This document shows positions 28,867 through 36,890 of a stretch of 64,000 bases of DNA, in pieces (the stretch's first letter is position 1; every line of letters starts with the position of its first letter). Below the pieces are notes generated by a model, which ran no database searches, was not told where the DNA came from, and was given only the letters and a program-made list of their open reading frames with translations. The stretch is taken from positions 2,046,001 to 2,110,000 of the forward strand of contig OZ257249.1 in assembly GCA_965279565.1 (NCBI GenBank), read 5' to 3'. The translations under genes were made by a program, and so were the position numbers. Source of the stretch: Tagaea sp965279565. Its GTDB lineage: Bacteria > Pseudomonadota > Alphaproteobacteria > CACIAM-22H2.

Positions 28867-30284
28867 CGCCGCCGGCGCCGCCTGGGCCGGATATCCGCCC
28901 GCCCGTCGCCATCCGCCAGCAGGCCCGCCAGCCGTTCGAACGCGACGCGCACATCCTCGTCGGAATCGGGTGCGCTGAAGCACGCGCGCACGGCGTTGGG
29001 TTCGGGCGATCCGTCGAGCGAGAAGGCGCGGCTCGACAGCACGCCCACGCCCTGCAGGCGCGCTGCCTCGGCGAATTCGTCACACGTCCAGCGGTCGGGC
29101 AGGTGGAGCCACAAATGGAGCGCGCCCGGATGCAGGTCGGCGTTTCCCGCCTCGACGAGCGGGCGGGCCAGTGTCGCGCGCCGGCGCGCCACGTCGCGAT
29201 ACCAGTTCGCGGCGGCAAGCGCGTCGCCCGAGCGGATCATGCGCGTGGCGATCTCGCAGGCGAGCGGCATGGTCGAATAGGTCGTGGCCCGCATCGCGGC
29301 GAGCGCGCGCTCGAGCGCCTTCGCCGGCGCGTGGACATAGGCGATCGGCAATGCCGAGCTCACGCTCTTGGAGAGCGAGACGAAGTGGATCGTGCGCTCG
29401 GGTGCGAGTGCGGCGACGGGCACGGCCGCGTCGTCGAGGAACCCGTAGCAGTCCTCCTCCACGATCGGCATGCCGTGGCGCCGGCAGACCTCGACGATGC
29501 GGCTGCGCCGCTCGGGCGACATCGTCGCCGTCGTCGGCATGTGGAAAGTCGGCGTCAGGAAGACGGCCTTGGGCTTGCGCCGGCGGATCGCCGCTTCGAG
29601 CGCTTCGGGCAGCATGCCTTCGCCGTCCGTCCGCACGCCGGCGAGCCGGACGCCGAGGATGCTGGCCGCCATCCGCGTGCCGTAGGAGGTGAGCGTCTCG
29701 ACGAGCATCGTGTCGCCGGACCCGGCGACCGCGGCGATCGCGAGCAGGATCGCGTTCTGCGTGCCGGCCGCGACGAGCACGCGCGCGGGATCGGCGGTCC
29801 GCCCGATGCGCCGCGCGATCCATTCGGCACCCGCCTCGCGGTGCGCGGCGTGCGCGTTCGATGTCTCGCCCGGCAGCAGCGCGACGTTGCCGGTCGCGGC
29901 GAATTCCGCGGTGTGGCGCGTGAGCGCCTCGGACGCGGGCCCGGCGGGCGATGGCCGGTCGAACGCCATGTTGACGTAGGCGCGTGCCGGCGGGCTGGGG
30001 CCTAGCGCTGCTTCCGCCGAATCCTCGGCCGACTCGCGCACGAACGTGCCGCGGCCCACCTCGGCGATCACCAGCCCGCGCCGTTCGGCCTCGTCATAGG
30101 CGCGCGTCACGGTGGCGATCGTCACGCCGAGCCGGGCGGCCAGCGCGCGGTGCGTGGGCAGCCGGTCGCCCGAGTGCAGCTGACCGTCGGCGATGGCGTC
30201 GGAAAGAAGATCGACGATCGCGAGATAGCGCGGACCCGTGCGGTCGGCGATCTGGGGGTGCCACTTGAAAATCATGCCGGGCAT
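28863..30284 (-). CDS. MocR/PdxR-type GntR regulator with aminotransferase domain (paralog B)
   Basis: This 473-residue chimeric regulator has an N-terminal GntR winged helix (GDRLPTHRALAARLGVTIAT, about residues 43-62). It is fused to a fold-type I aminotransferase domain with a PLP-binding Lys in VSLSKSVSSALPI. Such proteins sense PLP or PLP-amino-acid adducts. The downstream part reads as one frame with DNA beyond its start, but the GntR domain boundary puts the start at the ATG at 30284, or at 30275. It shares much sequence with the next gene upstream and is most likely its tandem duplicate. It ends in an Arg-rich tail. Confidence 0.85.
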   Translation of the reverse strand: MPGMIFKWHPQIADRTGPRYLAIVDLLSDAIADGQLHSGDRLPTHRALAARLGVTIATVTRAYDEAERRGLVIAEVGRGTFVRESAEDSAEAALGPSPPARAYVNMAFDRPSPAGPASEALTRHTAEFAATGNVALLPGETSNAHAAHREAGAEWIARRIGRTADPARVLVAAGTQNAILLAIAAVAGSGDTMLVETLTSYGTRMAASILGVRLAGVRTDGEGMLPEALEAAIRRRKPKAVFLTPTFHMPTTATMSPERRSRIVEVCRRHGMPIVEEDCYGFLDDAAVPVAALAPERTIHFVSLSKSVSSALPIAYVHAPAKALERALAAMRATTYSTMPLACEIATRMIRSGDALAAANWYRDVARRRATLARPLVEAGNADLHPGALHLWLHLPDRWTCDEFAEAARLQGVGVLSSRAFSLDGSPEPNAVRACFSAPDSDEDVRVAFERLAGLLADGDGRADIRPRRRRRR

Positions 30285-30346
30285 CTCCGGTCGGACGCCG
30301 GCGGCATTCTGGACAGCCTGCGCCGCCGGCGCAAGGTCGCGCGCGG

Positions 30347-31738
30347 TCAGACCATCGGCAGGCTGCCCTCGGGCGGCTCCTCGAGGATCTCGACCAGCGT
30401 GCCGAGCGCACGCGTCAGCGCCTCGTCGGTATCGGGTGCGGCGAGCGCGATGCGCACGGCGTGTGGAACGGGCGCACGTCCGACGGCGAAGGCGTTGGCC
30501 GGCGCCACGCCCACGCCGCGCCGGCGGGCGACGTCGACGAACTCCTCGCGCCGCCACGGTTCGGGCAGCTTGAGCCATATCTGGAACGCGGCGGGATGCG
30601 CCGTGAAGTCGTGGCCGTCGAGGATTTCGGCGGCGAGTTTCTGGCGACGCTCGGCGAGGCTCTTCTGCCACGTCGCCGCCTTCAGCGCGTCGCCCGTGCG
30701 GATCAGGCGCGCGGCCAGTTCGGCGACCATCGGCGTGGTCATGTACGCGCTGGCGCGGATCGCGGCCGACACGCGCTGCACGATCGCCTCGGGCGCATGC
30801 AGGTAGCCCAGGCGCACGCCGGGCGCGATCGACTTCGACAGCGACGTGACGAAGATGCCCAGCTCCGGGGCAAGCGAGGCGAGCGGCGTGTTCGTCTCGT
30901 CGAGGAAGCCGTAGATGTCGTCCTCGATGATCGCGACACCGTAGCGCCGGCAGATCTCGGCGATCTGGCGGCGCCGCTCGATCGGCATCAGGCTCGTCGT
31001 CGGATTCTGGAAGGTGGGCAGCGCATAGATCGCCTTGGGCGCGTGCTGGCGGCAGGCGGCTTCGAGCGCTTCGGGCATCAGCCCGTCGTCGTCGAGTTCG
31101 ACGCCGACGAGGCGCACGCCGAGAAGGTTGGCGATGGACTTCATGCCGTAGAACGTCAGTGCTTCGGTCAGCACCACGTCGCCGGGGCGCGCGAGGGCGG
31201 CGATCGCCAGCATCATGCCGTTCTGCGCACCCGCGACGACGGCGACGCGCGCGGGATCGGCCGCGATGCCGCGCCGCGCGATCCACGCGGCACCCGCCTC
31301 GCGGTGCGCGGCTATGCCGGCGTTGGGCGCGTAGGCGAGCAGCGGCGAAAGGTCTTCCTTGGCGAGTTCGGCCATGTGGTGCGCGATCAGGCCACCGGCC
31401 GGCCCGACGACGGCGGGCAGGTTGCGCGAGAGATCGACATAGTCGTCGGTGGTGGGGGCGGGGGACGGCATCACGTTGAGCGCGTCGCCGATGCGCTCGC
31501 GGATGAACGTGCCGCGCCCGACTTCGCCGGCGATCAGGCCGCGCCGTTCGGCTTCCGCATAGGCGCGCGTGACGGTGCCGACGGTGACGCCGAGTTTCCA
31601 GGCCAGGTCGCGGTGAGTGGGGAGACGGTCGCCGGGTTTCAGGCGGGCGGCGGCGATGTCGGCGGCCAGCATGTCGGCGATTGCCAGATAGCGTGGACCG
31701 GTGCGGGTTGCGATCGCGGGGATCCAATTTGTCATCAT
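30347..31738 (-). CDS. MocR/PdxR-type GntR regulator with aminotransferase domain (paralog A)
   Basis: This 463-residue protein has the same architecture as its neighbour: GntR helix-turn-helix (GDRLPTHRDLAWKLGVTVGT) and an aminotransferase-like domain with the PLP Lys in VTSLSKSIAPGVRLGY and the Asp of EDDIYGFLDE. It is transcribed divergently from the DUF1127 gene across a 91-base gap. Dyads in that gap overlap its start codon and probable -35 box, consistent with autoregulation. The regulated pathway is unclear, since no pyridoxine, taurine or GABA genes adjoin. Confidence 0.88.
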   Translation of the reverse strand: MMTNWIPAIATRTGPRYLAIADMLAADIAAARLKPGDRLPTHRDLAWKLGVTVGTVTRAYAEAERRGLIAGEVGRGTFIRERIGDALNVMPSPAPTTDDYVDLSRNLPAVVGPAGGLIAHHMAELAKEDLSPLLAYAPNAGIAAHREAGAAWIARRGIAADPARVAVVAGAQNGMMLAIAALARPGDVVLTEALTFYGMKSIANLLGVRLVGVELDDDGLMPEALEAACRQHAPKAIYALPTFQNPTTSLMPIERRRQIAEICRRYGVAIIEDDIYGFLDETNTPLASLAPELGIFVTSLSKSIAPGVRLGYLHAPEAIVQRVSAAIRASAYMTTPMVAELAARLIRTGDALKAATWQKSLAERRQKLAAEILDGHDFTAHPAAFQIWLKLPEPWRREEFVDVARRRGVGVAPANAFAVGRAPVPHAVRIALAAPDTDEALTRALGTLVEILEEPPEGSLPMV

Positions 31739-31773
31739 GACAATGTATTCATTGACCCCCTATTGTGTCAATG
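31729..31773. promoter_or_regulatory. Divergent control region with two dyad operators
   Basis: A perfect 15-base palindrome TTGTCATCATGACAA lies at 31729-31743 and spans the start codon of the minus-strand MocR gene. A second dyad, CATTGAC at 31750-31756 with GTCAATG at 31767-31773, covers a minus-strand -35 box TTGACA (31766-31771) whose partner AATACA is at 31744-31749. Both dyads share the GTCA/TGAC core, as expected for binding by a dimeric MocR regulator. Confidence 0.5.
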
Positions 31774-31829
31774 TCATGTTGCACACGGTAACAATTTTCG
31801 TGACATTATCCGTCCAAGAGGAGGTTTGT

Positions 31830-32075
31830 ATGGCTACAATCGTGCAATCCGGTCCGATCGAGCAGATCGTGCGGGGCATCCGTCCGCTCGTCGTTACGCT
31901 CGTCCGCACGCTCGATCGTGCGCTCCTGGCGGTCTTCGATAAAGTCTATGTCTGGCAGGAGCGCGCGCGCCAACGCCACCAGCTCGCCGAGATGAGCGAC
32001 CATATGCGGGCCGATCTCGGCCTCAGCTATGGCGACATCGACCGCGAGGCGAGCAAGCCCTTCTGGATGAACTGA
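31830..32075 (+). CDS. DUF1127 small protein
   Basis: An 81-residue basic protein ending in the DUF1127 signature MSDHMRADLGLSYGDIDREA with a C-terminal PFW. Alphaproteobacterial DUF1127 proteins bind RNA and affect phosphate or sRNA-linked regulation in some species. No function is established for this one. The ATG follows an unusually strong AGAGGAGG ribosome site. An upstream in-frame extension is not used because it crosses the control region. Confidence 0.8.
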   Translation: MATIVQSGPIEQIVRGIRPLVVTLVRTLDRALLAVFDKVYVWQERARQRHQLAEMSDHMRADLGLSYGDIDREASKPFWMN

Positions 32076-32130
32076 AGCCGGCCGCGGCGGCAGCCCCGCC
32101 GCGGTCTTTCGGCCCGGGGACCATATCGAC

Positions 32131-32754
32131 ATGTACATCCCGCCCGCCTTCGCAAGTCCGGACGACGCCGCGAGCGCACGGCTCGTGGCCGACAACGGCT
32201 TCGCCCTGCTCGTCGCGAGCGACGCGGCCGGCCTTCCGGTCGCCGCGCACATCCCGATCCAGCACGACGCCGCGCGCGGTGTGCTGATCGGCCATCTCGC
32301 CGGCCCCAATCCGCTGGCCGACACGATGGACGATTGCGCGCGCGCGGGCCGCGAGGTGCTTGCGGTCTTCCAGGGCGCGCACGGCTACATCTCGCCCAGC
32401 TGGTACGCGGCGAAGAAGAACACCGTGCCGACCTGGAACTATGCGGCGGTGCATGTCTACGGCGTGCCGACGATGATTTCCGACAAGACGCGCCTGCGCG
32501 TACTCGTCGACGCCCTCGCGCGCCAGTACGAAAGCCACGGCTGGACGCTCGACGCGCAGGATCCCGACTATGTCGACCGCATGCTGTCGGGCATCGTCGG
32601 GTTCGAGATCGCGATCTCGCGTCTTGAAGGCAAGTTCAAGATGTCGCAGAACCGCAATGCGGCCGACCGCGAGGGCGTCCTCGCCGGCCTCGAAGCGTCC
32701 GGCCGCCACGACGACGCGCAGCTCGCGCGCGCGATGCGCGAGGCCAAGCGCTAG
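32131..32754 (+). CDS. PaiB-type FMN-binding protein
   Basis: A 207-residue split-barrel flavin-binding protein of the PaiB family, described as a negative transcriptional regulator in Bacillus. Landmarks are the MYIPPAF start, the HIPIQHD segment, the AVFQGAHGYISPSWY motif, VPTWNYAAVHVYG, and the C-terminal IVGFEIAISRLEGKFKMSQN. It lies 12 bases before the PhzF gene and heads a run of closely packed accessory genes. Confidence 0.88.
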   Translation: MYIPPAFASPDDAASARLVADNGFALLVASDAAGLPVAAHIPIQHDAARGVLIGHLAGPNPLADTMDDCARAGREVLAVFQGAHGYISPSWYAAKKNTVPTWNYAAVHVYGVPTMISDKTRLRVLVDALARQYESHGWTLDAQDPDYVDRMLSGIVGFEIAISRLEGKFKMSQNRNAADREGVLAGLEASGRHDDAQLARAMREAKR

Positions 32755-32766
32755 GGGAGGAAACCG

Positions 32767-33555
32767 ATGCGGCTGCCGATCTACCAGGTCGACGCCTTCG
32801 CCGACCGCGTGTTCGACGGAAATCCCGCGGCGATCGTTCCGCTGCAGGCGTGGCTTCCCGATTCCGCCATGCAGGCGATCGCGGCTGAGAACAATCTCGC
32901 CGAGACCGCCTTCTTCGTGCCCGAGGGCGGCGAGTTCGGGCTGCGCTGGTTCACGCCGGCGGTCGAAGTGCCGCTGTGTGGCCATGCCACGCTCGCCAGC
33001 GCCTTCGTGCTGATGACGATCCTGGAGCCGTCGCGCACGCGCGTGCGCTTTTCCAGCAAATCCGGCCCGCTCGACGTGACGCGCAAAGGCGATCTCTACG
33101 CGCTCGACTTCCCGTCGCGCGGCCTCGAAGCCTGCAGTGCCGCCGATGCGGCGGCCGTCGCGGACGCACTCGGCGGCAAGCCCGTGTCGGTGCAGTTCTC
33201 GACCGACCGCTTCATGGCGCTCTACGAGAACGCTGCCGCGGTACGCGCGCTCAAGCCCGACCTGCGTGCGCTCGCCGCCGCGGGAACGGGCCGCGCGATC
33301 GCGACCGCACCCGGCGACGATTGCGATTTCGTCTCGCGCTTCTTCGCACCCGGCGTGGGCATCGACGAGGATCCGGTCACCGGTTCCTCGCACTGCACGC
33401 TGGTGCCCTACTGGGCCGGGCGCCTCGGCAAGACGTCGCTGCTTGCCCGGCAGGTCGGCCCGCGCGGCGGCACGCTGCGTTGCGAGCATGCCGGGAAACG
33501 CACGATAATGGCCGGAACCGCGAAGCTCTATCTCGAAGGGGCGATCCATGTCTGA
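32767..33555 (+). CDS. PhzF-family isomerase/epimerase-like protein
   Basis: A 262-residue protein of the PhzF/YddE fold (diaminopimelate epimerase-like). It has the N-terminal IYQVDAFADRVFDGNPAA, the catalytic Glu region AENNLAETAFF, GHATLASAFV, and the C-terminal DPVTGSSHCTLVPYW. The substrate is unknown. A GGGAGGAAA ribosome site precedes it, and its end overlaps the next GNAT gene by 8 bases. Confidence 0.9.
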   Translation: MRLPIYQVDAFADRVFDGNPAAIVPLQAWLPDSAMQAIAAENNLAETAFFVPEGGEFGLRWFTPAVEVPLCGHATLASAFVLMTILEPSRTRVRFSSKSGPLDVTRKGDLYALDFPSRGLEACSAADAAAVADALGGKPVSVQFSTDRFMALYENAAAVRALKPDLRALAAAGTGRAIATAPGDDCDFVSRFFAPGVGIDEDPVTGSSHCTLVPYWAGRLGKTSLLARQVGPRGGTLRCEHAGKRTIMAGTAKLYLEGAIHV

Positions 33556-34024
33556 CCTGCTGCTCCTGCGCTATGCCGAGGGTGCCGCCGACATGGAAAC
33601 CGCGCGCACGCTGTTCCGCGAATACCAACAGGGGCTGGGCGTATCGCTGTGCTTCCAGGATTTCGACGCCGAGCTTGCCGGCCTGCCCGGCAAGTACGCC
33701 GATCCGCAGGGCTGCATCCTGCTCGCCGAGGCCGACGGCAAGCCCGTCGGCGTCGTGGCGCTGCGTTCGCTCGACGGCGACACGGTCGCCGAGATGAAGC
33801 GGCTTTACGTACGCCCGGCGGCGCGCGGCCTCGGGCTCGGCCGGCGGCTTGCGGCGGCAGTCGTCGACGAGGCGCGCAAGCGCGGCTACCGCACGATGCG
33901 GCTCGACACGCTGCCGAAACTATCCGAGGCGATCGAGCTCTACGGCACGATGGGCTTCGTCGAGATCCCGCCCTATTACGGGAATCCGATCCCCGGCGTG
34001 CGCTATTACGAGCTGACGCTGTGA
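33548..34024 (+). CDS. GNAT family N-acetyltransferase
   Basis: A 158-residue acetyltransferase with the acetyl-CoA-binding turn RGLGLGRRLAAAVVDEARKR near residue 93 and a C-terminal GFVEIPPYYGNPIPGVRYYE segment seen in many GNATs of the amino-acid-modifying type. The acceptor is unknown. It overlaps the PhzF gene at its start and a second GNAT gene at its stop. Confidence 0.85.
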   Translation: MSDLLLLRYAEGAADMETARTLFREYQQGLGVSLCFQDFDAELAGLPGKYADPQGCILLAEADGKPVGVVALRSLDGDTVAEMKRLYVRPAARGLGLGRRLAAAVVDEARKRGYRTMRLDTLPKLSEAIELYGTMGFVEIPPYYGNPIPGVRYYELTL

Positions 34025-34479
34025 GCGTCTGGACGCGCGCCGACGGCTACAGCGTCAGCGACGAACTCGCGCGCATCGACCGGAACCGCGTCTATGGCTG
34101 GATTTCGGGTGCCTACTGGGCCGCCGGCATCCCGCGCGACGTGTTCGAGCGGTCGGTCGACGGTGCGATGTGCTTCGGCATCTACGCGACCGACGGCACG
34201 CAGGTCGGCTTCGCGCGCGTGATGACCGACCGCGCCACGTTCGGCTATCTTGGCGACGTGTTCGTCGTGCCGGAACTGCGCGGCCGCGGCCTGTCGAAAT
34301 TCCTGCTCGATTCGATCTTCGGGCATTCCGAGCTTCAGGGCTTCCGGCGCTGGTCGCTGGCCACGCGCGACGCGCACGCGCTCTATGCGCGCTACGGCTT
34401 CACGCCGCTTGCCGATCCGCTGCGCTACATGGAACGCGCCGACCCGCATGTCTATGCGCGCCGCAGGGCCGGCGAATAG
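34021..34479 (+). CDS. GNAT family N-acetyltransferase
   Basis: A 152-residue GNAT protein. The motif VVPELRGRGLSKFLLDSIFG binds acetyl-CoA, and RRWSLATRDAHALYARYGF is the motif B region. A GTG start at 34021 overlaps the preceding stop (GTGA). It is only distantly similar to the GNAT before it, so this is not a simple tandem copy. The acceptor is unknown. Confidence 0.83.
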   Translation: MSVWTRADGYSVSDELARIDRNRVYGWISGAYWAAGIPRDVFERSVDGAMCFGIYATDGTQVGFARVMTDRATFGYLGDVFVVPELRGRGLSKFLLDSIFGHSELQGFRRWSLATRDAHALYARYGFTPLADPLRYMERADPHVYARRRAGE

Positions 34480-34481
34480 CG

Positions 34482-35081
34482 ATGCTGCCGCTCGAACAGT
34501 TCCTCGCACTTCTCGTCTTCTCGTTCGTGACCTCGGCCACGCCGGGGCCGAACAACATGATGCTGCTCGCCTCGGGCGTGAATTTCGGCTTCGCGCGCAC
34601 GATCCCGCACATGCTGGGCATCGGCATCGGCTTCATGCTGATGGTGCTGCTCGTCGGGCTCGGCATCGGCCAGCTCTTCGCACTGCTGCCGTGGCTGCAC
34701 ACGGCACTGAAGATCGCCGGCTTCGCCTACATGCTGTGGCTCGCCTGGAAGATCGCCAATGCCGGGACGATCGGCGAGGCAGGCGGTGCGGGCAAGCCGA
34801 TGACGTTCCTTGCCGCCGCCGCGTTCCAGTGGGTCAATCCCAAGGCGTGGGCGATGGCGATTTCGGCCGTGGCGACCTATACGCTCGCCGACGACTACGT
34901 CTTCAGCGTGGCCGTCGTGGCGGTGACCTTCGGCATCGTCAACCTGCCGACCGTGTCGACCTGGGCGCTGTTCGGCGTCTGGCTGCGCCGCTTCCTTTCC
35001 GATCCGCGCACGGTGAGATGGTTCAACTGGACCATGGCGGTCCTGCTCGTCGCCTCGCTGGTGCCGGTCTTGCAGGGCTGA
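34482..35081 (+). CDS. LysE/RhtB family exporter
   Basis: A 199-residue inner-membrane protein with about six helices. The N-terminal VFSFVTSATPGPNNMMLLASG and the central FQWVNPKAWAMAISAV are typical of LysE/RhtB amino-acid exporters. It lies 2 bases after the GNAT gene. The exported compound is not predictable, but co-location with acetyltransferases suggests export or detoxification of amino compounds. Confidence 0.88.
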   Translation: MLPLEQFLALLVFSFVTSATPGPNNMMLLASGVNFGFARTIPHMLGIGIGFMLMVLLVGLGIGQLFALLPWLHTALKIAGFAYMLWLAWKIANAGTIGEAGGAGKPMTFLAAAAFQWVNPKAWAMAISAVATYTLADDYVFSVAVVAVTFGIVNLPTVSTWALFGVWLRRFLSDPRTVRWFNWTMAVLLVASLVPVLQG

Positions 35082-35084
35082 GGC

Positions 35085-35468
35085 ATGAACCACCAGTCCC
35101 TCGCCCGTGTCTGCTACGACGCCGTGCGCGCCTATACGCGCACGTTCGGCGAACGCTATGTGCGCTGGGACGATGCGCGGCCGTGGGACCAGGATAGCTT
35201 CGCCGGCGCCGTCGCCTATCTGCTCGAAGCACCCAAGGCGAGCGTCGCCGACCTGCACGGCCACTGGCTTGCCGCACGCATGCAGCGCGGCTGGCGGCAC
35301 GGGCCGGATCGCGACGTCGAGCACCGGCTGCACCCGGCGCTGCTGCCGTGGGACGACGTGCCCGAGCGCGAGCGGCTCAAGTTCGAGCTCGTCCACGCCA
35401 TCGTCGATGTCTTCCGCGGACACGTCGTTCCCAGGCTCGACCACGCGAGCGGCTTCAAGCCCGAATAG
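35085..35468 (+). CDS. Small protein with a RyR-like motif
   Basis: This 127-residue soluble protein resembles the RyR repeat in its C-terminal half: HPALLPWDDVPERERLKF followed by a helix ELVHAIVDVFR. The N-terminal half is helical with no recognisable motif. It begins 3 bases after the LysE-type exporter and shares its operon. No function can be assigned. Confidence 0.55.
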   Translation: MNHQSLARVCYDAVRAYTRTFGERYVRWDDARPWDQDSFAGAVAYLLEAPKASVADLHGHWLAARMQRGWRHGPDRDVEHRLHPALLPWDDVPERERLKFELVHAIVDVFRGHVVPRLDHASGFKPE

Positions 35469-35519
35469 GGCGCAAGTTCCGGGTGGCTCGCGGCCCTTCC
35501 AGCCCCTATTTTCGGGGGC

Positions 35520-36395
35520 ATGAACGATTATGACCGGATCGCCCGCGCGCTCGCCTTCCTCGAGGACAGCGTCGAAGAACAGCCCGACCTCGACCGCGTC
35601 GCGGCCGAGATCGGGCTTTCCCCGTTCCATTTCCAGCGCCTGTTCACGCGCTGGGTCGGCGTCAGCCCGAAGAAGTTCCTCCAGTATCTGAGCCTCGACC
35701 GCGCCAAGAAGTGCCTGGCGGGTGCGGGTTCCGTGCTCGACGCGAGCCTCGAAGCGGGCCTGTCCGGGCCCGGCCGGCTGCACGACCTGTTCGTCGCGCA
35801 CGAGGCGGTCACGCCGGGCGAGTTCAAGCGGCGCGGCGAGGGGCTCGACATCGCGTGGGGCTGGGCGGAGTCGCCGTTCGGCGACGCGCTGGTGATGACG
35901 ACGGCACGCGGGATCTGCGGTCTCGCCTTCGCGATGCCGGGCGAGGACGGCCGCGACGAAGCGCTGGCCGACATGAAGGCGCGCTGGCCGGGGGCGGCGT
36001 ATCGCGAGGACGCGCGCGCGGTCGGCAAGCTCGCGGCACGCCTGTTCGACCCGGCGCGCAAGGCGGGCGACGCGCTCAAGCTCGTGCTCTACGGCTCGCC
36101 CTGGCAGATCAAGGTATGGGAAGCGCTGCTGGCGATCCCGCCGGGCCAGCTCGTCGCCTACGACGACATCGCGTCGCGGATCGGCGCGCCCTCGGCGAGC
36201 CGCGCGGTGGGCACGGCCGTCGGCGCCAACCCGATCTCGTGGCTGGTGCCGTGCCATCGCGTGATCCGCAAGTCCGGCGCCATCAGCCACTATCACTGGG
36301 GCCGTCCGCGCAAGCTCGCCATGATCGGCTGGGAAGCCGCCCATGCGGAGAGCGCAGGTGCTGCGGGGATGGCGGCAGGGGCGGCGCACGGCTAG
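35520..36395 (+). CDS. Ada-like protein: AraC DNA-binding domain plus O6-methylguanine methyltransferase
   Basis: A 291-residue protein with an AraC-type helix-turn-helix domain (about 1-100; LDRVAAEIGLSPFHFQRLF) followed by an alkyltransferase domain. The acceptor Cys lies in WLVPCHRVIRKSG near residue 243. The N-terminal zinc/phosphotriester-accepting domain of full Ada (about 80 residues) is absent, so it can repair O6-alkylguanine but should not be activated by the usual Cys methylation. The C-terminal tail is Ala/Gly-rich. Confidence 0.88.
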   Translation: MNDYDRIARALAFLEDSVEEQPDLDRVAAEIGLSPFHFQRLFTRWVGVSPKKFLQYLSLDRAKKCLAGAGSVLDASLEAGLSGPGRLHDLFVAHEAVTPGEFKRRGEGLDIAWGWAESPFGDALVMTTARGICGLAFAMPGEDGRDEALADMKARWPGAAYREDARAVGKLAARLFDPARKAGDALKLVLYGSPWQIKVWEALLAIPPGQLVAYDDIASRIGAPSASRAVGTAVGANPISWLVPCHRVIRKSGAISHYHWGRPRKLAMIGWEAAHAESAGAAGMAAGAAHG

Positions 36396-36425
36396 TCTCG
36401 TCCCCGGTCAAACCGGGGATCGGAC

Positions 36426-36890
36426 ATGACGGCACCGCGCCAGGACTATTACCTCGACGAACTGAAGATCGGCGACCGCTTCGAGAGCGGCGGCTACAGC
36501 TTCACGGAATCGAGCATCGTCGATTTCGCGTTCACCTACGACCCGCAGCCCTTCCACATCGACGCCGATGCGGCGCGCAAATCGAACTACGGCGGCCTCA
36601 TAGCGTCGGGCTTCCACACGCTGTCGGTCGCGTTCCGGCTGATCTACCAGACCGGGTTCATCCGTTCGGCCTCGATGGGCGGGCCGGGGATGGACGAGCT
36701 GCGCTGGCTCAAGCCCGTGCATGTCGGCGACACGATCCGCAGCATCGGCGAGGTGCGCGACATCGTGCCGTCGAAATCGAAGCCCGACCGCGGGATCCTG
36801 AAGTTCCACCTGACCGCGCTCAACCAGCGCGACGAGGCCGTCATGACCGTGACGTTCATCATCCTCGTGAAGCGGAAGCGCGACGCATGA
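36426..36890 (+). CDS. MaoC-family hotdog dehydratase
   Basis: A 154-residue (R)-specific enoyl-CoA hydratase-like protein. The motif YDPQPFHIDADAARKSNYGG contains the catalytic Asp/His pair and is followed by GLIASGFHTLSVAF. It probably acts on an acyl-CoA. It overlaps the following GNAT-cupin gene by ATGA, so the two are translationally coupled. No other fatty-acid genes adjoin. Confidence 0.88.
   Translation: MTAPRQDYYLDELKIGDRFESGGYSFTESSIVDFAFTYDPQPFHIDADAARKSNYGGLIASGFHTLSVAFRLIYQTGFIRSASMGGPGMDELRWLKPVHVGDTIRSIGEVRDIVPSKSKPDRGILKFHLTALNQRDEAVMTVTFIILVKRKRDA

Noticed and set aside
28863..31727. A single minus-strand frame of 954 codons that would fuse the two MocR regulators' region into one protein
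   Set aside because: Its upstream half is an arginine-rich shadow of paralog A in another frame. Domain boundaries put the real start of paralog B near 30284.
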